Assembly (NCBI RefSeq): GCF_012971725.1
Contig: NZ_CP048833.1
Coordinates: 186,001-250,000 of the forward strand
Length of the DNA stretch: 64,000 nt
Direction: 5' to 3'
DNA from: Pseudomonas multiresinivorans
Lineage (GTDB): Bacteria; Pseudomonadota; Gammaproteobacteria; Pseudomonadales; Pseudomonadaceae
Shown one piece after another: positions 26,426 through 34,094 of the stretch. The translations under genes were made by a program, and so were the position numbers. Position 1 is the stretch's first letter, and each line of letters begins with the position of its first letter. Under the pieces are notes generated by a model. The model saw only the letters and a program-made list of their open reading frames with translations. It was not told where the DNA came from and searched no databases.

Positions 26426-26454
26426 GAGCGTGTCCTTTGCGGAGAAGAAATCCC

Positions 26455-26479
26455 GCAAATGATAAGGAACCTCATTTGC
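26455..26479. promoter_or_regulatory. Putative Fur box upstream of hitA
   Basis: GCAAATGA, nine bases, TCATTTGC is an exact 8-bp inverted repeat about 30 bases before the hitA start. It is AT-rich against the background and contains an ATGATAAG-like core resembling the Fur consensus. The iron-uptake context supports the call, but the match to the consensus is partial. Confidence 0.5.
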
Positions 26480-26560
26480 TATCGAGTCGTGTGTTTGTGT
26501 CGAGGTGTTTCGGGAAGCTGCGGTTTTAGGTCGCGGGGCGATCTGGGCGCAAGGCAAGAG

Positions 26561-26700
26561 CCCCTCACCCCAGCCCTCTCCCAAAGGGAGAAGGAGCCGT
26601 TCGGCGTCGATAGGTATTACGGAGTCAGCCGGCGATCTCTGAACGATCAGCGCACGCTGATCAGTCCCCTCTCCCTCCGGGAGAGAGTTAGGGTGAGGGG
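26561..26700. repeat. Long-range inverted repeat, CCCCTCACCC type
   Basis: CCCCTCACCCCAGCCCTCTC at 26561-26580 is matched in inverted orientation by GAGAGAGTTAGGGTGAGGGG at 26681-26700. Each arm also has a short local palindrome (CTCTCCCAAAGGGAG and CTCTCCCTCCGGGAGAG). It is unrelated to the two REP families and is of a type seen in intergenic DNA of several proteobacteria. It lies between ubiI and hitA. Confidence 0.8.
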
Positions 26701-26715
26701 ACCGAAGGCTACCCT

Positions 26716-27933
26716 CTACACTCGCGCCAGATTGGGCAGATCCCCGGAAAGCCCAAGCGCCTGCCGCACGAACACGCCCTTCGCTTCGTGATGCTTATCC
26801 ACCAGCCGCAGCCCGGCGTTACGCAGCCAGCGCACCGCCAGCGGGTCGGCCTGGAACAGGCGCTGGAAACCTTCCATCGCCGCCATCATGGCCAGGTTGT
26901 GCGGCATGCGACGACGTTCGAAGCGGCTCAGCACGCGCTCCTCGGCGATGTTCTCGCCACGGGCGTGGGCGTGCTCGATCACCTCGGCGAGCACCGCGGC
27001 ATCCAGGAAACCCAGGTTCACGCCCTGCCCAGCCAGCGGGTGGATGGTGTGCGCGGCATCGCCGATCAGCGCCAGCCCCGGCTCCACATAGCGTTTCGCG
27101 TGGCGCTGGCGCAGCGGGATGCACAGCCGGCGATCGGCGTGTTCGATGACGCCCAGGCGGTGTTCGAAGGCGAGCCCGAGCGCCTTGCAGAAGCCTTCGT
27201 CGTCCAGCGCCATGAGCTTCTCGGCCTGCTCGGGAGTAGTCGACCAGACGATCGAACACCAGTGCGCGTCGCCCTCTTTCGCCAGCGGCAGGAAGGCCAG
27301 CGGGCCGTCGTCGGTGAAGCGCTGCCAGGCGGTGGCCTGGTGGGGTTTCTCGACGCGCACGCTGGTGACGATGGCGTGGTGCAGGTAATCCCATTCGCGG
27401 GTGGCGCAGCCGGCCAGGCGGCGCACGGCGGAATTCGCGCCGTCGGCGGCGACCACCAGCGGCGTGCGGATTTCCCGGCCATCGGCAAGGCTCAGCAGCC
27501 AGTTGTCGCCGGAGTGGCGCAGTTGTTCCAGGCGCGCGTTGGGCAGCAGGCCGAGGGCGGAGTCATGCAGCCGTTCCAGCAGGGCATCCTGCACCACGCG
27601 GTTCTCGACGATATGGCCGAGCATCTCGGCATGCACGCTGGCAGCGCTGAAGTGGATCTGCCCGGTGCCGGAGCCGTCCCACACCTGCATCTCGCGGTAA
27701 GGTTCGGCGCGGCGCGCGGCGATGCCGTCCCAGGCGTGCAGGCGCTGGAGAATCCGCCGGCTGGCCTCGGACAGCGCACTGACGCGCGGCTCGAAAGGTG
27801 CTTCGCGGTCGAACGGCTTGACGCTCAGCGGCGAGCCGTCCAGCAGCAGGATATCCAGCCCGCTGCCTTCCAGGGCCAGGGCCAGGGCACTGCCGACCAT
27901 TCCCGCCCCGACGATTACCAGATCCGCGTGCAT
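26716..27933 (-). CDS. ubiI: FAD-dependent ubiquinone biosynthesis hydroxylase (UbiI/VisC)
   Basis: A 405-residue class A flavoprotein monooxygenase of the UbiH/UbiI group. FAD binding is seen at DLVIVGAGMVGSALALALE and the second FAD motif GDAAHTIHPLAGQGVNLGF. It hydroxylates the ring of a polyprenyl ubiquinone precursor at the inner membrane, probably at C5. It is the last gene of ygfB-pepP-ubiH-(thioesterase-like)-ubiI. The ATG at 27933 (MHADLVIVG) is chosen over an upstream in-frame start. Confidence 0.92.
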   Translation of the reverse strand: MHADLVIVGAGMVGSALALALEGSGLDILLLDGSPLSVKPFDREAPFEPRVSALSEASRRILQRLHAWDGIAARRAEPYREMQVWDGSGTGQIHFSAASVHAEMLGHIVENRVVQDALLERLHDSALGLLPNARLEQLRHSGDNWLLSLADGREIRTPLVVAADGANSAVRRLAGCATREWDYLHHAIVTSVRVEKPHQATAWQRFTDDGPLAFLPLAKEGDAHWCSIVWSTTPEQAEKLMALDDEGFCKALGLAFEHRLGVIEHADRRLCIPLRQRHAKRYVEPGLALIGDAAHTIHPLAGQGVNLGFLDAAVLAEVIEHAHARGENIAEERVLSRFERRRMPHNLAMMAAMEGFQRLFQADPLAVRWLRNAGLRLVDKHHEAKGVFVRQALGLSGDLPNLARV

Positions 27934-27983
27934 GTGCGTTCCTTCTTCAGCGGCCCGCGCAGCGTCGGCGCGGGCATCGAAAT

Positions 27984-28466
27984 TCAAGCGGCCTGCCGCG
28001 CGCGCGGCTTGAGCCGGACGTACAGGGTCTTCTGCACCCGCGCCACCAGGGTGCCTTCGCCATCACGCACTTCGGCGTGCAGGCGCGGCAGGTACTTCGC
28101 GCCGCTGGCGGTGTGCTCGCGGATTTCATCGAGCAGGTGCTGGTCGATACGGAACTCGGCGTACACCGGGCCCTTGCCGGGGCTGACGAATTCGATGTTG
28201 GCGGCCTTGTCCCAGACGATGTACTCGCGCCCCAGGTTCTCCATCAGCATCAGCATGAAGAAGGGATCGGTCATGCTGTACAGGCTGCCGCCGAACTGGG
28301 TGCCGACGTAATTGCGGTTGAACAGGTTCAGGCCCATCTTCACCCGCACCTCGCGAAAATCCGCGCTGATGTGGCGCACCCGCACCCCGGCGCCGAGATA
28401 CGGCGGGTAGAGGTTCAGGCCGAAACGCAGCAGGCGGGCGCGGCGGGAGCTTTTGCGAGAATCCAT
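27984..28466 (-). CDS. DUF4442 hotdog-fold protein (thioesterase-like)
   Basis: A 160-residue hotdog-fold protein of the DUF4442 type, with conserved FNRNYVGTQFGGSLYSM and DPFFMLMLMENLG. The fold suggests an acyl-thioester hydrolase, but no activity is established. It starts four bases after the ubiH stop and precedes ubiI by 50 bases, so it is part of the ubiquinone operon. The ATG at 28466 (MDSRKSSRRARLL) is the first one after the ubiH stop. A role in ubiquinone synthesis is only suggested by position. Confidence 0.82.
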   Translation of the reverse strand: MDSRKSSRRARLLRFGLNLYPPYLGAGVRVRHISADFREVRVKMGLNLFNRNYVGTQFGGSLYSMTDPFFMLMLMENLGREYIVWDKAANIEFVSPGKGPVYAEFRIDQHLLDEIREHTASGAKYLPRLHAEVRDGEGTLVARVQKTLYVRLKPRARQAA

Positions 28467-28470
28467 CGAA

Positions 28471-29655
28471 TCAGACCGGCCGGGCGCCCAGGCCCATGGC
28501 CTGGCGGGCGAACCAGCGCTTGGCCGGCGGCAGCAGGTCAAGGCCGAGCAGGCCGATGTTGCGGCCGGTGGCCAGCAGCGGCTGGTCGTTGGAGAACAGG
28601 CGGGTGACGCGGTCGGAGAAGCCGACGGTCATCTGCTGGTCGAGACGCTGGCCGTCCAGGTAACGCTGCAGTACGGCGAAATCGCCCGGCGCAGCGTCTT
28701 CCTGCAGCAGGCGGTCGCCCAGCGCCTTGGCATCGCGCAGCGACAGGTTGAAGCCCTGCCCGGCAATGGGGTGCAGGCTGTGGGCAGCGTTGCCCAGCAC
28801 CACGAGGTGCGGGCGAATCTGTTCGTCGGCCTCGGTCAGGCTCAGCGGGTAGCCATGGCGCACGCCGACCTGGCGCAGGGTGCCCAGGCGGTAGCCGAAG
28901 GCGTCCTGCAATTCGGCGAGGAAGGCCGCGTCGGGTAGCTCGCGCAGGCGCTCGGCGTCACTGCCATTGCGGGTCCAGACCAGCGCGCAACGGTTTTCCG
29001 GCAGCGGCAGCAGGGCCAGCGGGCCGTTTTCGGTGAAGCGTTCAAAAGCCTGCCCGCGATGGGCCTCGGACGGGCTGATGTTGGCGATCAACGCGGTCTG
29101 GCCATAGGACGAGGAACGCACGTTGATGCCCAGTTGCTCGCGCAGGCCGGAACGGCCGCCATCGGCCAGCACGGCGAGGTCGCAATCCAGCTGCGAGTCG
29201 TCGTCCAGGGTCAGTCGGTAGCCATCGCCCAGGGCGTCCATCCGGCGGACTTCGGCCGGGCAGCGCCAGCTCACCACTTCCGGGTCCAGCGCATGCCACA
29301 GGCACTGGCCGAGCCAGGCGTTTTCCACCACGTAGCCCAGCGCCGGAACGCCCTCTTCCACCGCCGTCAGGCGCGCGGCGCCGAAGCGGCCGCGGTCGGA
29401 CACGTGGATCTGGGTGATGGGTTCGGCGCGCTGGGATATCTGCTGCCAGAGCCCCAGGCGCTCGTAGATCTGCCGGCTGCCGAAGGACAGCGCCGAGGAG
29501 CGCGCGTCATAGCTGGGCTGGTAGGCATCACCGGGGGCGAAGGGCTCGACCAGCACGATCTGCCAGCCGCGCGCACGGGCGCCGGCCTGGAGAATCAGCG
29601 CAAGGCTTGCACCGACGAGCCCGCCACCAATGATGGCCAGTTGCGTACGTTGCAT
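28471..29655 (-). CDS. ubiH: 2-octaprenyl-6-methoxyphenol hydroxylase UbiH
   Basis: A 394-residue FAD monooxygenase paralogous to the ubiI gene downstream. The FAD site is LAIIGGGLVGASLAL, the DG motif is LAVLADGGRSGLREQLG, and the C-terminal motif is GNAAHSLHPIAGQGFNLS. It hydroxylates a ubiquinone precursor (C1 in E. coli nomenclature). It starts one base after the pepP stop, the classical pepP-ubiH arrangement of gammaproteobacteria, which distinguishes it from UbiI. Confidence 0.94.
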   Translation of the reverse strand: MQRTQLAIIGGGLVGASLALILQAGARARGWQIVLVEPFAPGDAYQPSYDARSSALSFGSRQIYERLGLWQQISQRAEPITQIHVSDRGRFGAARLTAVEEGVPALGYVVENAWLGQCLWHALDPEVVSWRCPAEVRRMDALGDGYRLTLDDDSQLDCDLAVLADGGRSGLREQLGINVRSSSYGQTALIANISPSEAHRGQAFERFTENGPLALLPLPENRCALVWTRNGSDAERLRELPDAAFLAELQDAFGYRLGTLRQVGVRHGYPLSLTEADEQIRPHLVVLGNAAHSLHPIAGQGFNLSLRDAKALGDRLLQEDAAPGDFAVLQRYLDGQRLDQQMTVGFSDRVTRLFSNDQPLLATGRNIGLLGLDLLPPAKRWFARQAMGLGARPV

Positions 29656-29656
29656 G

Positions 29657-30991
29657 TCAGGCGGCCTGGGCCTTGGCTTCGGCCATCAGCGCTTCGATCT
29701 CGGCAACGGTTTTCGGCACGCCGTTGGTCAGCACTTCGCAACCCGTCTTGGTGACGACCACGTCGTCCTCGATGCGCACGCCGATGCCGCGCCACTTCTT
29801 CGGCACATCGGTGTTGTCCGGCGAAATGTAGATACCCGGCTCGACGGTCATCGACATGCCCGGCTCAAGCACGCGCCATTCGCCGCCGACGCGGTATTCG
29901 CCGACGTCGTGCACGTCCATCCCCAGCCAGTGGCCGGCGCGGTGCATGTAGAAGGCCTTGTAGGCTTCGCGCTCGATCAGTTCGTCGACTTCGCCCTTGA
30001 GCAGGCCCAGTTCCACCAGGCCGGCGGTGATGACCCGCACGGTGGCCTCGTGGGCTTCGTTCCAGTGGCGGCCCGGGGCGATGTAGTCGAACGCGGCCAT
30101 GTTCGCGTCCAGCACCAACTGGTAGATGGCCTTCTGTTCGGGGCTGAAGGTGCCGCTGGCGGGGAAGGTGCGGGTGATGTCGCTGGCGTAGCAATCGATC
30201 TCGCAGCCGGCGTCGATCAGGATCAGGTCGCCGTCCTTGATCTGCGCGTCGTTCTCCCGGTAGTGCAGGATGCAGGCGTTGCGCCCGGTGGCGACGATGG
30301 AGCCGTAGGCCGGCATCTTTGCGCCGCCCAGGCGGAAGGCATATTCCAGTTCGGCTTCCAGGTGGAATTCATAGAGTCCCGGACGGCAGGCCTGCATGGC
30401 GCGGATGTGCGCGCCGGTGGAAACTTCCGCGGCGTAGCGCATCACCTTCACCTCACCGGCGCTCTTGTACAGGCGCTGGTCGTGCAGCAGGTGGTCGAGG
30501 GCGACGAACTCGTTCGGCGGCTGCGCGCCCTGGCGCGCCTTGGAGCGGATCACGTTGATCCACTCCATCAGCCGGCGGTCGAATTCCTGGTTGGCGCCCA
30601 GCGCGTAGTACACGCGGTCGCGGCCCTCGATCAGGCCCGGCAGGATGTCGTCGATATCGCCGATGGGGAAGGCATCGTCGGCGCCGAAGGTGCTGATGGC
30701 ACCGTCCTGGCCGGCGCGCAGGCCGTCCCAGAGTTCACGCTCCGGATCGCGCTCGCGGCAGAACAGCACGTACTCGCCGTGCTCGCGACCGGGGATCAGC
30801 GCCACCACCGCTTCCGGCTCGGGGAAGCCGGTGAGGTACTGGAAGTCGCTGTCCTGCCGGTAGACGTGCTCGACGTCGCGGTTGCGGATGTACATCGGCG
30901 CCGCCGGGAGAATGGCGATGCTGTTGGGTTCCATCTGCGCCATCAGCGCCTTGCGACGACGGGCGTATTCCGACTTGGCGATACGGATCAT
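29657..30991 (-). CDS. pepP: Xaa-Pro aminopeptidase
   Basis: A 444-residue aminopeptidase P, which removes the N-terminal residue from peptides with proline in position two. The pita-bread metal ligands are visible: the two aspartates in LIDAGCEIDCYASDITRTFP, the histidine in MHRAGHWLGMDVHD, and the glutamates in MTVEPGIYI and GVRIEDDVVV. The start ATG at 30991 (MIRIAKSEY) lies eight bases after the ygfB stop. Cytoplasmic, dimanganese enzyme by family. Confidence 0.96.
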   Translation of the reverse strand: MIRIAKSEYARRRKALMAQMEPNSIAILPAAPMYIRNRDVEHVYRQDSDFQYLTGFPEPEAVVALIPGREHGEYVLFCRERDPERELWDGLRAGQDGAISTFGADDAFPIGDIDDILPGLIEGRDRVYYALGANQEFDRRLMEWINVIRSKARQGAQPPNEFVALDHLLHDQRLYKSAGEVKVMRYAAEVSTGAHIRAMQACRPGLYEFHLEAELEYAFRLGGAKMPAYGSIVATGRNACILHYRENDAQIKDGDLILIDAGCEIDCYASDITRTFPASGTFSPEQKAIYQLVLDANMAAFDYIAPGRHWNEAHEATVRVITAGLVELGLLKGEVDELIEREAYKAFYMHRAGHWLGMDVHDVGEYRVGGEWRVLEPGMSMTVEPGIYISPDNTDVPKKWRGIGVRIEDDVVVTKTGCEVLTNGVPKTVAEIEALMAEAKAQAA

Positions 30992-30999
30992 GCGCGACC

Positions 31000-31554
31000 T
31001 CAATGCAGGGAGGGTTTCTCGGCCGGTGCCGGCACCTTGCCGAATTCGGAGAACAGCAGCAGCGGGGCCACGCGCAGGTATTCCTGCACTTCCATGTAGT
31101 CAGCCTCGCCGTCTTCGGATTCTTCCAGCTGGCCACCGACCTGGGCGATGGCGGCGATGTCCTGCAGCACTTCGTCGGCTTCGTCCGACAGGCTGGGGGC
31201 ACGCAGTGCCAGGCCGAAGCCGGCGAGGAAGCCCTGGCACCACTGGCCGAGGGCCACGGCGCGCTCGCCCAGCGGCGCGTCGTCGTTGGGCAGCATCAGC
31301 ACCACGGCCATCTCGCCCTGGCTGAAGTCCTGCTGGACCATGCCCAGCAGGCCGCCGAGAGCCGCGCCCAGGCGCTCGCCGGGCTCACCGCCGAGCAGGT
31401 CGCCGGCGGCCTGCAGCCATTCCGCCTGGTCGAAGCCACTGCCGGCGCAGACGCGACCGAGCAGGTGGCCGTGCAGTTCGGCAGGGGAAATGGGCAGGGC
31501 GGCCTCGGCAAGCAGGGCGGCGAAAGCGGTGTAGGCGGAGCTGGAAGTGGACAT
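31000..31554 (-). CDS. ygfB: UPF0149/YgfB family protein
   Basis: A 184-residue YgfB-family protein, with the conserved LPISPAELHGHLLGRVCAG start and the GQWCQGFLAGFGL centre. YgfB is the first gene before pepP and ubiH in many gammaproteobacteria. In P. aeruginosa YgfB has been tied to regulation of ampDh3 and beta-lactam resistance through the alp pathway, which I recall but cannot show here. The ATG at 31554 (MSTSSSAYTAF) is used. It is divergent from the TIGR02449 gene. Confidence 0.92.
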   Translation of the reverse strand: MSTSSSAYTAFAALLAEAALPISPAELHGHLLGRVCAGSGFDQAEWLQAAGDLLGGEPGERLGAALGGLLGMVQQDFSQGEMAVVLMLPNDDAPLGERAVALGQWCQGFLAGFGLALRAPSLSDEADEVLQDIAAIAQVGGQLEESEDGEADYMEVQEYLRVAPLLLFSEFGKVPAPAEKPSLH

Positions 31555-31736
31555 GATCGAACCCGGATGACGGCTAGGCGCCATCAGGCGCCGCGCATAG
31601 AATATGGTCCGTTATCCTAGCACCGGCGCACACCGCAAGACCATGTGACGACTCGACGGGCCGCCGTGCGTTGACCCACCCCCACGGCAGTCCTATATAG
31701 TTCTCGATTACTTAAGCAACTCCCAAGCGAGAGCCC

Positions 31737-31946
31737 ATGGAAGACGCCGACCTGCACGCGCTGATCGCCAAGTTCGACCTGCTGCTCCAGCGCCTGGAAC
31801 AGCTCAAGGCCGAGAACCGGCTGCTGCGGGCGAACGAGAAAAGCTGGCGGGAAGAACGCGCCCATCTGATCGAGAAGAACGATTTGGCTCGGCAGAAGGT
31901 CGAAGCGATGATTTTGCGTCTTAAAGCCCTGGAGCAGGACTCATGA
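31737..31946 (+). CDS. TIGR02449 small coiled-coil protein (ZapB-like)
   Basis: A 69-residue protein that is one long amphipathic coiled coil (LIAKFDLLLQRLEQLKAE through LRLKALEQDS). It matches the small family found before zapA in pseudomonads and resembles ZapB, which bridges ZapA in the division ring. Its stop overlaps the zapA start by four bases, giving translational coupling. A division role is inferred from this coupling and the ZapB resemblance. Confidence 0.85.
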   Translation: MEDADLHALIAKFDLLLQRLEQLKAENRLLRANEKSWREERAHLIEKNDLARQKVEAMILRLKALEQDS

Positions 31947-32272
31947 GCCAGTCGAACACCCTGAACGTCCAAATCCTCGACAAGGAGTACTGCATCGCCT
32001 GCCCTCCGGACGAGCGCGTCAACCTGGAAAGCGCGGCGCGCTATCTGGACAGCAAGATGCGCGAGATCCGCTCCAGCGGCAAAGTGATCGGTGCCGACCG
32101 CGTTGCGGTGATGGCCGCCCTGAACATCACCCACGACCTGCTGCACAAGCAGGAGCGCGTGGAGCAGGACAGCGGCTCCACCCGCGAGCGCGTGCGTGAA
32201 CTGCTCGAGCGCGTGGACCGCGCACTGACCACCGATCCCCTTATCACTGATAAGGATCAGGGTGAAGTCTGA
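31943..32272 (+). CDS. zapA: Cell division protein ZapA
   Basis: A 109-residue ZapA. The N-terminal domain (LNVQILDKEYCIACPPDERV, then LESAARYLDSKM) is followed by a C-terminal coiled coil. ZapA crosslinks FtsZ filaments at the division ring. The gene is followed by 6S RNA and fau, the standard gammaproteobacterial order, which makes the identification firm. It overlaps the upstream coiled-coil gene by four bases. Confidence 0.95.
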   Translation: MSQSNTLNVQILDKEYCIACPPDERVNLESAARYLDSKMREIRSSGKVIGADRVAVMAALNITHDLLHKQERVEQDSGSTRERVRELLERVDRALTTDPLITDKDQGEV

Positions 32273-32298
32273 CCAGGGAAATTTCCTTGGGGTATAAT
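32269..32298 (+). promoter_or_regulatory. 6S RNA promoter
   Basis: A consensus TATAAT at 32293-32298 lies 7 bases before the 6S RNA 5' end. A weak CTGACC at 32269-32274 is a possible -35 with an 18-base spacer. The -10 is convincing, the -35 is not. Confidence 0.65.
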
Positions 32299-32304
32299 TG
32301 CCTC

Positions 32305-32480
32305 GCTCCCTGGTGTGTTGGCCAGTCGGTGATGTCCCTGAGCCGATAATTGCAACAACGGGGGTTGCCAGTTGGGCTGGTGTGCATGTCCGCACGACGG
32401 AAAGCCTTAAAGCCTACTGCAACCACCACCTTGAACTCTCGGGTTCAAGGGCTAACCCGACAGCGGCATGTCCGGGGAGC
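32305..32480 (+). ncRNA. ssrS: 6S RNA
   Basis: The segment between zapA and fau contains the strongly conserved Pseudomonas 6S RNA blocks GTGTGTTGGCCAGTCGGTGA and CTTGAACTCTCGGGTTCAAG. The ends GCTCCC (32305-32310) and GGGGAGC (32474-32480) pair to close the long rod. 6S RNA binds sigma-70 RNA polymerase by mimicking an open promoter and lowers transcription in stationary phase. Exact ends are inferred from the closing stem, and a few bases more on either side are possible. An internal hairpin CTCTCGGGTTCAAGG is also visible. Confidence 0.92.
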
Positions 32481-32491
32481 TTTACCCTTCC

Positions 32492-33121
32492 ATGATCCAC
32501 GCAGATTCCCTCTCCCGCCCTGCCCTGCGCCGCCAACTGCGCCAGGCCAGACGCGCACTCACGCCCCTCCAGCAACGCCTCGCCGCACAAGCCCTGTACC
32601 GCCAACTCGCGCAACATCCACTGTTTCGCCGGGCGAAGCACATTGCGTTGTATTTGCCGGCTGACGGCGAGATCGACCCGCGTCCCTTGATGAAGGCTGC
32701 GCAGCAGCGCGGCAAGGCAACCTACCTGCCGGTGCTCTCGGACTGGCCGCGCACGCACATGACCTTCCAGCAGGTCGGCATCGGCGAGCGCTGGGTACGC
32801 AATCGCTTCAACATCGCCGAACCGCTGGCCGACCGTCGGCGCCAGCGCCCGGCCTGGGCGCTGGACCTGCTGTTGCTGCCACTGGTGGGCTTCGATCCAC
32901 AGGGCGGCCGGCTGGGCATGGGCAAGGGGTTCTATGACCGGACCCTGGCCTACCTGGGAATGCGCAAAAATTGGCAGAAACCGACGCTTTTGGGCCTGGC
33001 GCATGAATGCCAGAAGGTCGATAAGCTGGAGCTGGCGAGCTGGGATGTGCCGCTGATGGGCATTGTGACGGATGGCGGCTGGTATGGCCGTCTCGCTACG
33101 GCATCGCGGTCCTTGCGATAG
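32492..33121 (+). CDS. fau: 5-formyltetrahydrofolate cyclo-ligase
   Basis: A 209-residue 5-FCL enzyme, which uses ATP to convert 5-formyl-THF to methenyl-THF. The N-terminal basic motif is LRRQLRQARRAL, the substrate loop is LVGFDPQGGRLGMG, followed by KGFYDRTLAYL. It lies directly after 6S RNA, 11 bases past its 3' end, as in E. coli ssrS-ygfA, so the two are probably one transcript. The ATG at 32492 (MIHADSLSR) is preferred over a GTG-like upstream extension that would enter 6S RNA. Confidence 0.94.
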   Translation: MIHADSLSRPALRRQLRQARRALTPLQQRLAAQALYRQLAQHPLFRRAKHIALYLPADGEIDPRPLMKAAQQRGKATYLPVLSDWPRTHMTFQQVGIGERWVRNRFNIAEPLADRRRQRPAWALDLLLLPLVGFDPQGGRLGMGKGFYDRTLAYLGMRKNWQKPTLLGLAHECQKVDKLELASWDVPLMGIVTDGGWYGRLATASRSLR

Positions 33122-33145
33122 CCGTCTCGATAGCACCCCGGCGAA

Positions 33146-33280
33146 TCAGGGCTGCTGGGTGACCTGCACCGGGGCGTTGCCCTGGCGTTGTTCCCACAGG
33201 CTCTGGGTGTAACCGGTCGTGACGACACCCAGGCCGAAAAGTATTACCAACACCCACAAAAGATCAGGCTTGCGCTTCAT
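33146..33280 (-). CDS. 44-residue single-span membrane protein
   Basis: A short minus-strand gene reading MKRKPDLLWVLVILFGLG, then VVTTGYTQSLW, and a polar tail ending VQVTQQP. A basic N-terminus, one hydrophobic span (about residues 8-24) and a strong GGGGGAGG ribosome-binding site about six bases before the ATG argue that it is real. It is convergent with fau, with 24 bases between stops. It is below common length cutoffs and likely to be missed. Function unknown; inner membrane with the C-terminus outside is inferred from the positive-inside rule. Confidence 0.75.
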   Translation of the reverse strand: MKRKPDLLWVLVILFGLGVVTTGYTQSLWEQRQGNAPVQVTQQP

Positions 33281-33588
33281 CGATTGCCTCCCCCTTCCAG
33301 GCAATTGTTCATGACGGCCGGCGGTGGTTTTTGATCCGTCCGGCAGGCCAAGCTAAAAACGGCGGCATTCTCCGACAATGCAGGGCGTCTCGCAATTCTG
33401 GCGCCAACCGGTCGTCGGAGGATCGGCCGCCCCCGAAACTCCCGGCACTTTCAGGCAATGTTCATGCCGATATTCCTACATATTCTTCCTACATTCTGTT
33501 CCCGGCGAGCCGGCAGCTTGTCGCAGGGAACCACCTATCTTTAATAAAAAACGGTCACGACCCGCCACGCACAAGGAGACCCTCGCGG
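33281..33588. other. 308-base intergenic region between divergent genes
   Basis: This holds the ribosome-binding site and promoter space of the 44-residue gene and the promoter of the EVE gene. A GTTCCC/GGGAAC inverted repeat with GC-rich centre lies at about 33499-33532. The last 60 bases are AT-rich (TTTAATAAAAA). No further gene is visible. Confidence 0.5.
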
Positions 33589-34050
33589 ATGGCACGCGCT
33601 TACTGGCTGATGAAATCCGAGCCCGACGAACTTTCGATCCACGACCTCCAGCGCCTGAAGACCGCGCGCTGGGACGGCGTGCGCAACTACCAGGCACGCA
33701 ACTTCATGCGAAGCATGCAGCCGGGAGACCTGTTCTTCTTCTATCACTCCAGCTGCCCGGAGCCGGGCATTGCCGGCATTGCCGAAATAAGGGGCGAGGC
33801 CTACCCGGACCCGACCGCGCTGGACCCGAAAAGCCACTACCACGACCCCAAGGCCAGCGCAGAGAAGAACCCCTGGACGGCCCGCGACGTCGGTTTCGTC
33901 GAGGCCTTCCGCTCGGTGCTGCCGCTGGGCACGCTCAAGGCCCAGGCCGGGCTGGAGGAGATGCCCCTGGTACAGAAGGGCAGCCGCCTGTCGGTCATGC
34001 CGGTCACCGCTGAACAATGGGCGATTGTCGTCGGCCTGGCGCACAAATAG
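33589..34050 (+). CDS. EVE domain protein
   Basis: A 153-residue protein consisting of one EVE domain, beginning ARAYWLMKSEPDELSI and containing WDGVRNYQARNFMR, GDLFFFYHSS and GIAGIAEI. EVE is a PUA-like fold expected to bind modified nucleotides in DNA or RNA; stand-alone copies are conserved in proteobacteria. The ATG at 33589 follows AAGGAGA. The ligand is unknown. Confidence 0.9.
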   Translation: MARAYWLMKSEPDELSIHDLQRLKTARWDGVRNYQARNFMRSMQPGDLFFFYHSSCPEPGIAGIAEIRGEAYPDPTALDPKSHYHDPKASAEKNPWTARDVGFVEAFRSVLPLGTLKAQAGLEEMPLVQKGSRLSVMPVTAEQWAIVVGLAHK

Positions 34051-34094
34051 AGGCACTGTGCTATTAGGTTACTGAAGCTCCCGGAATTCACCGC

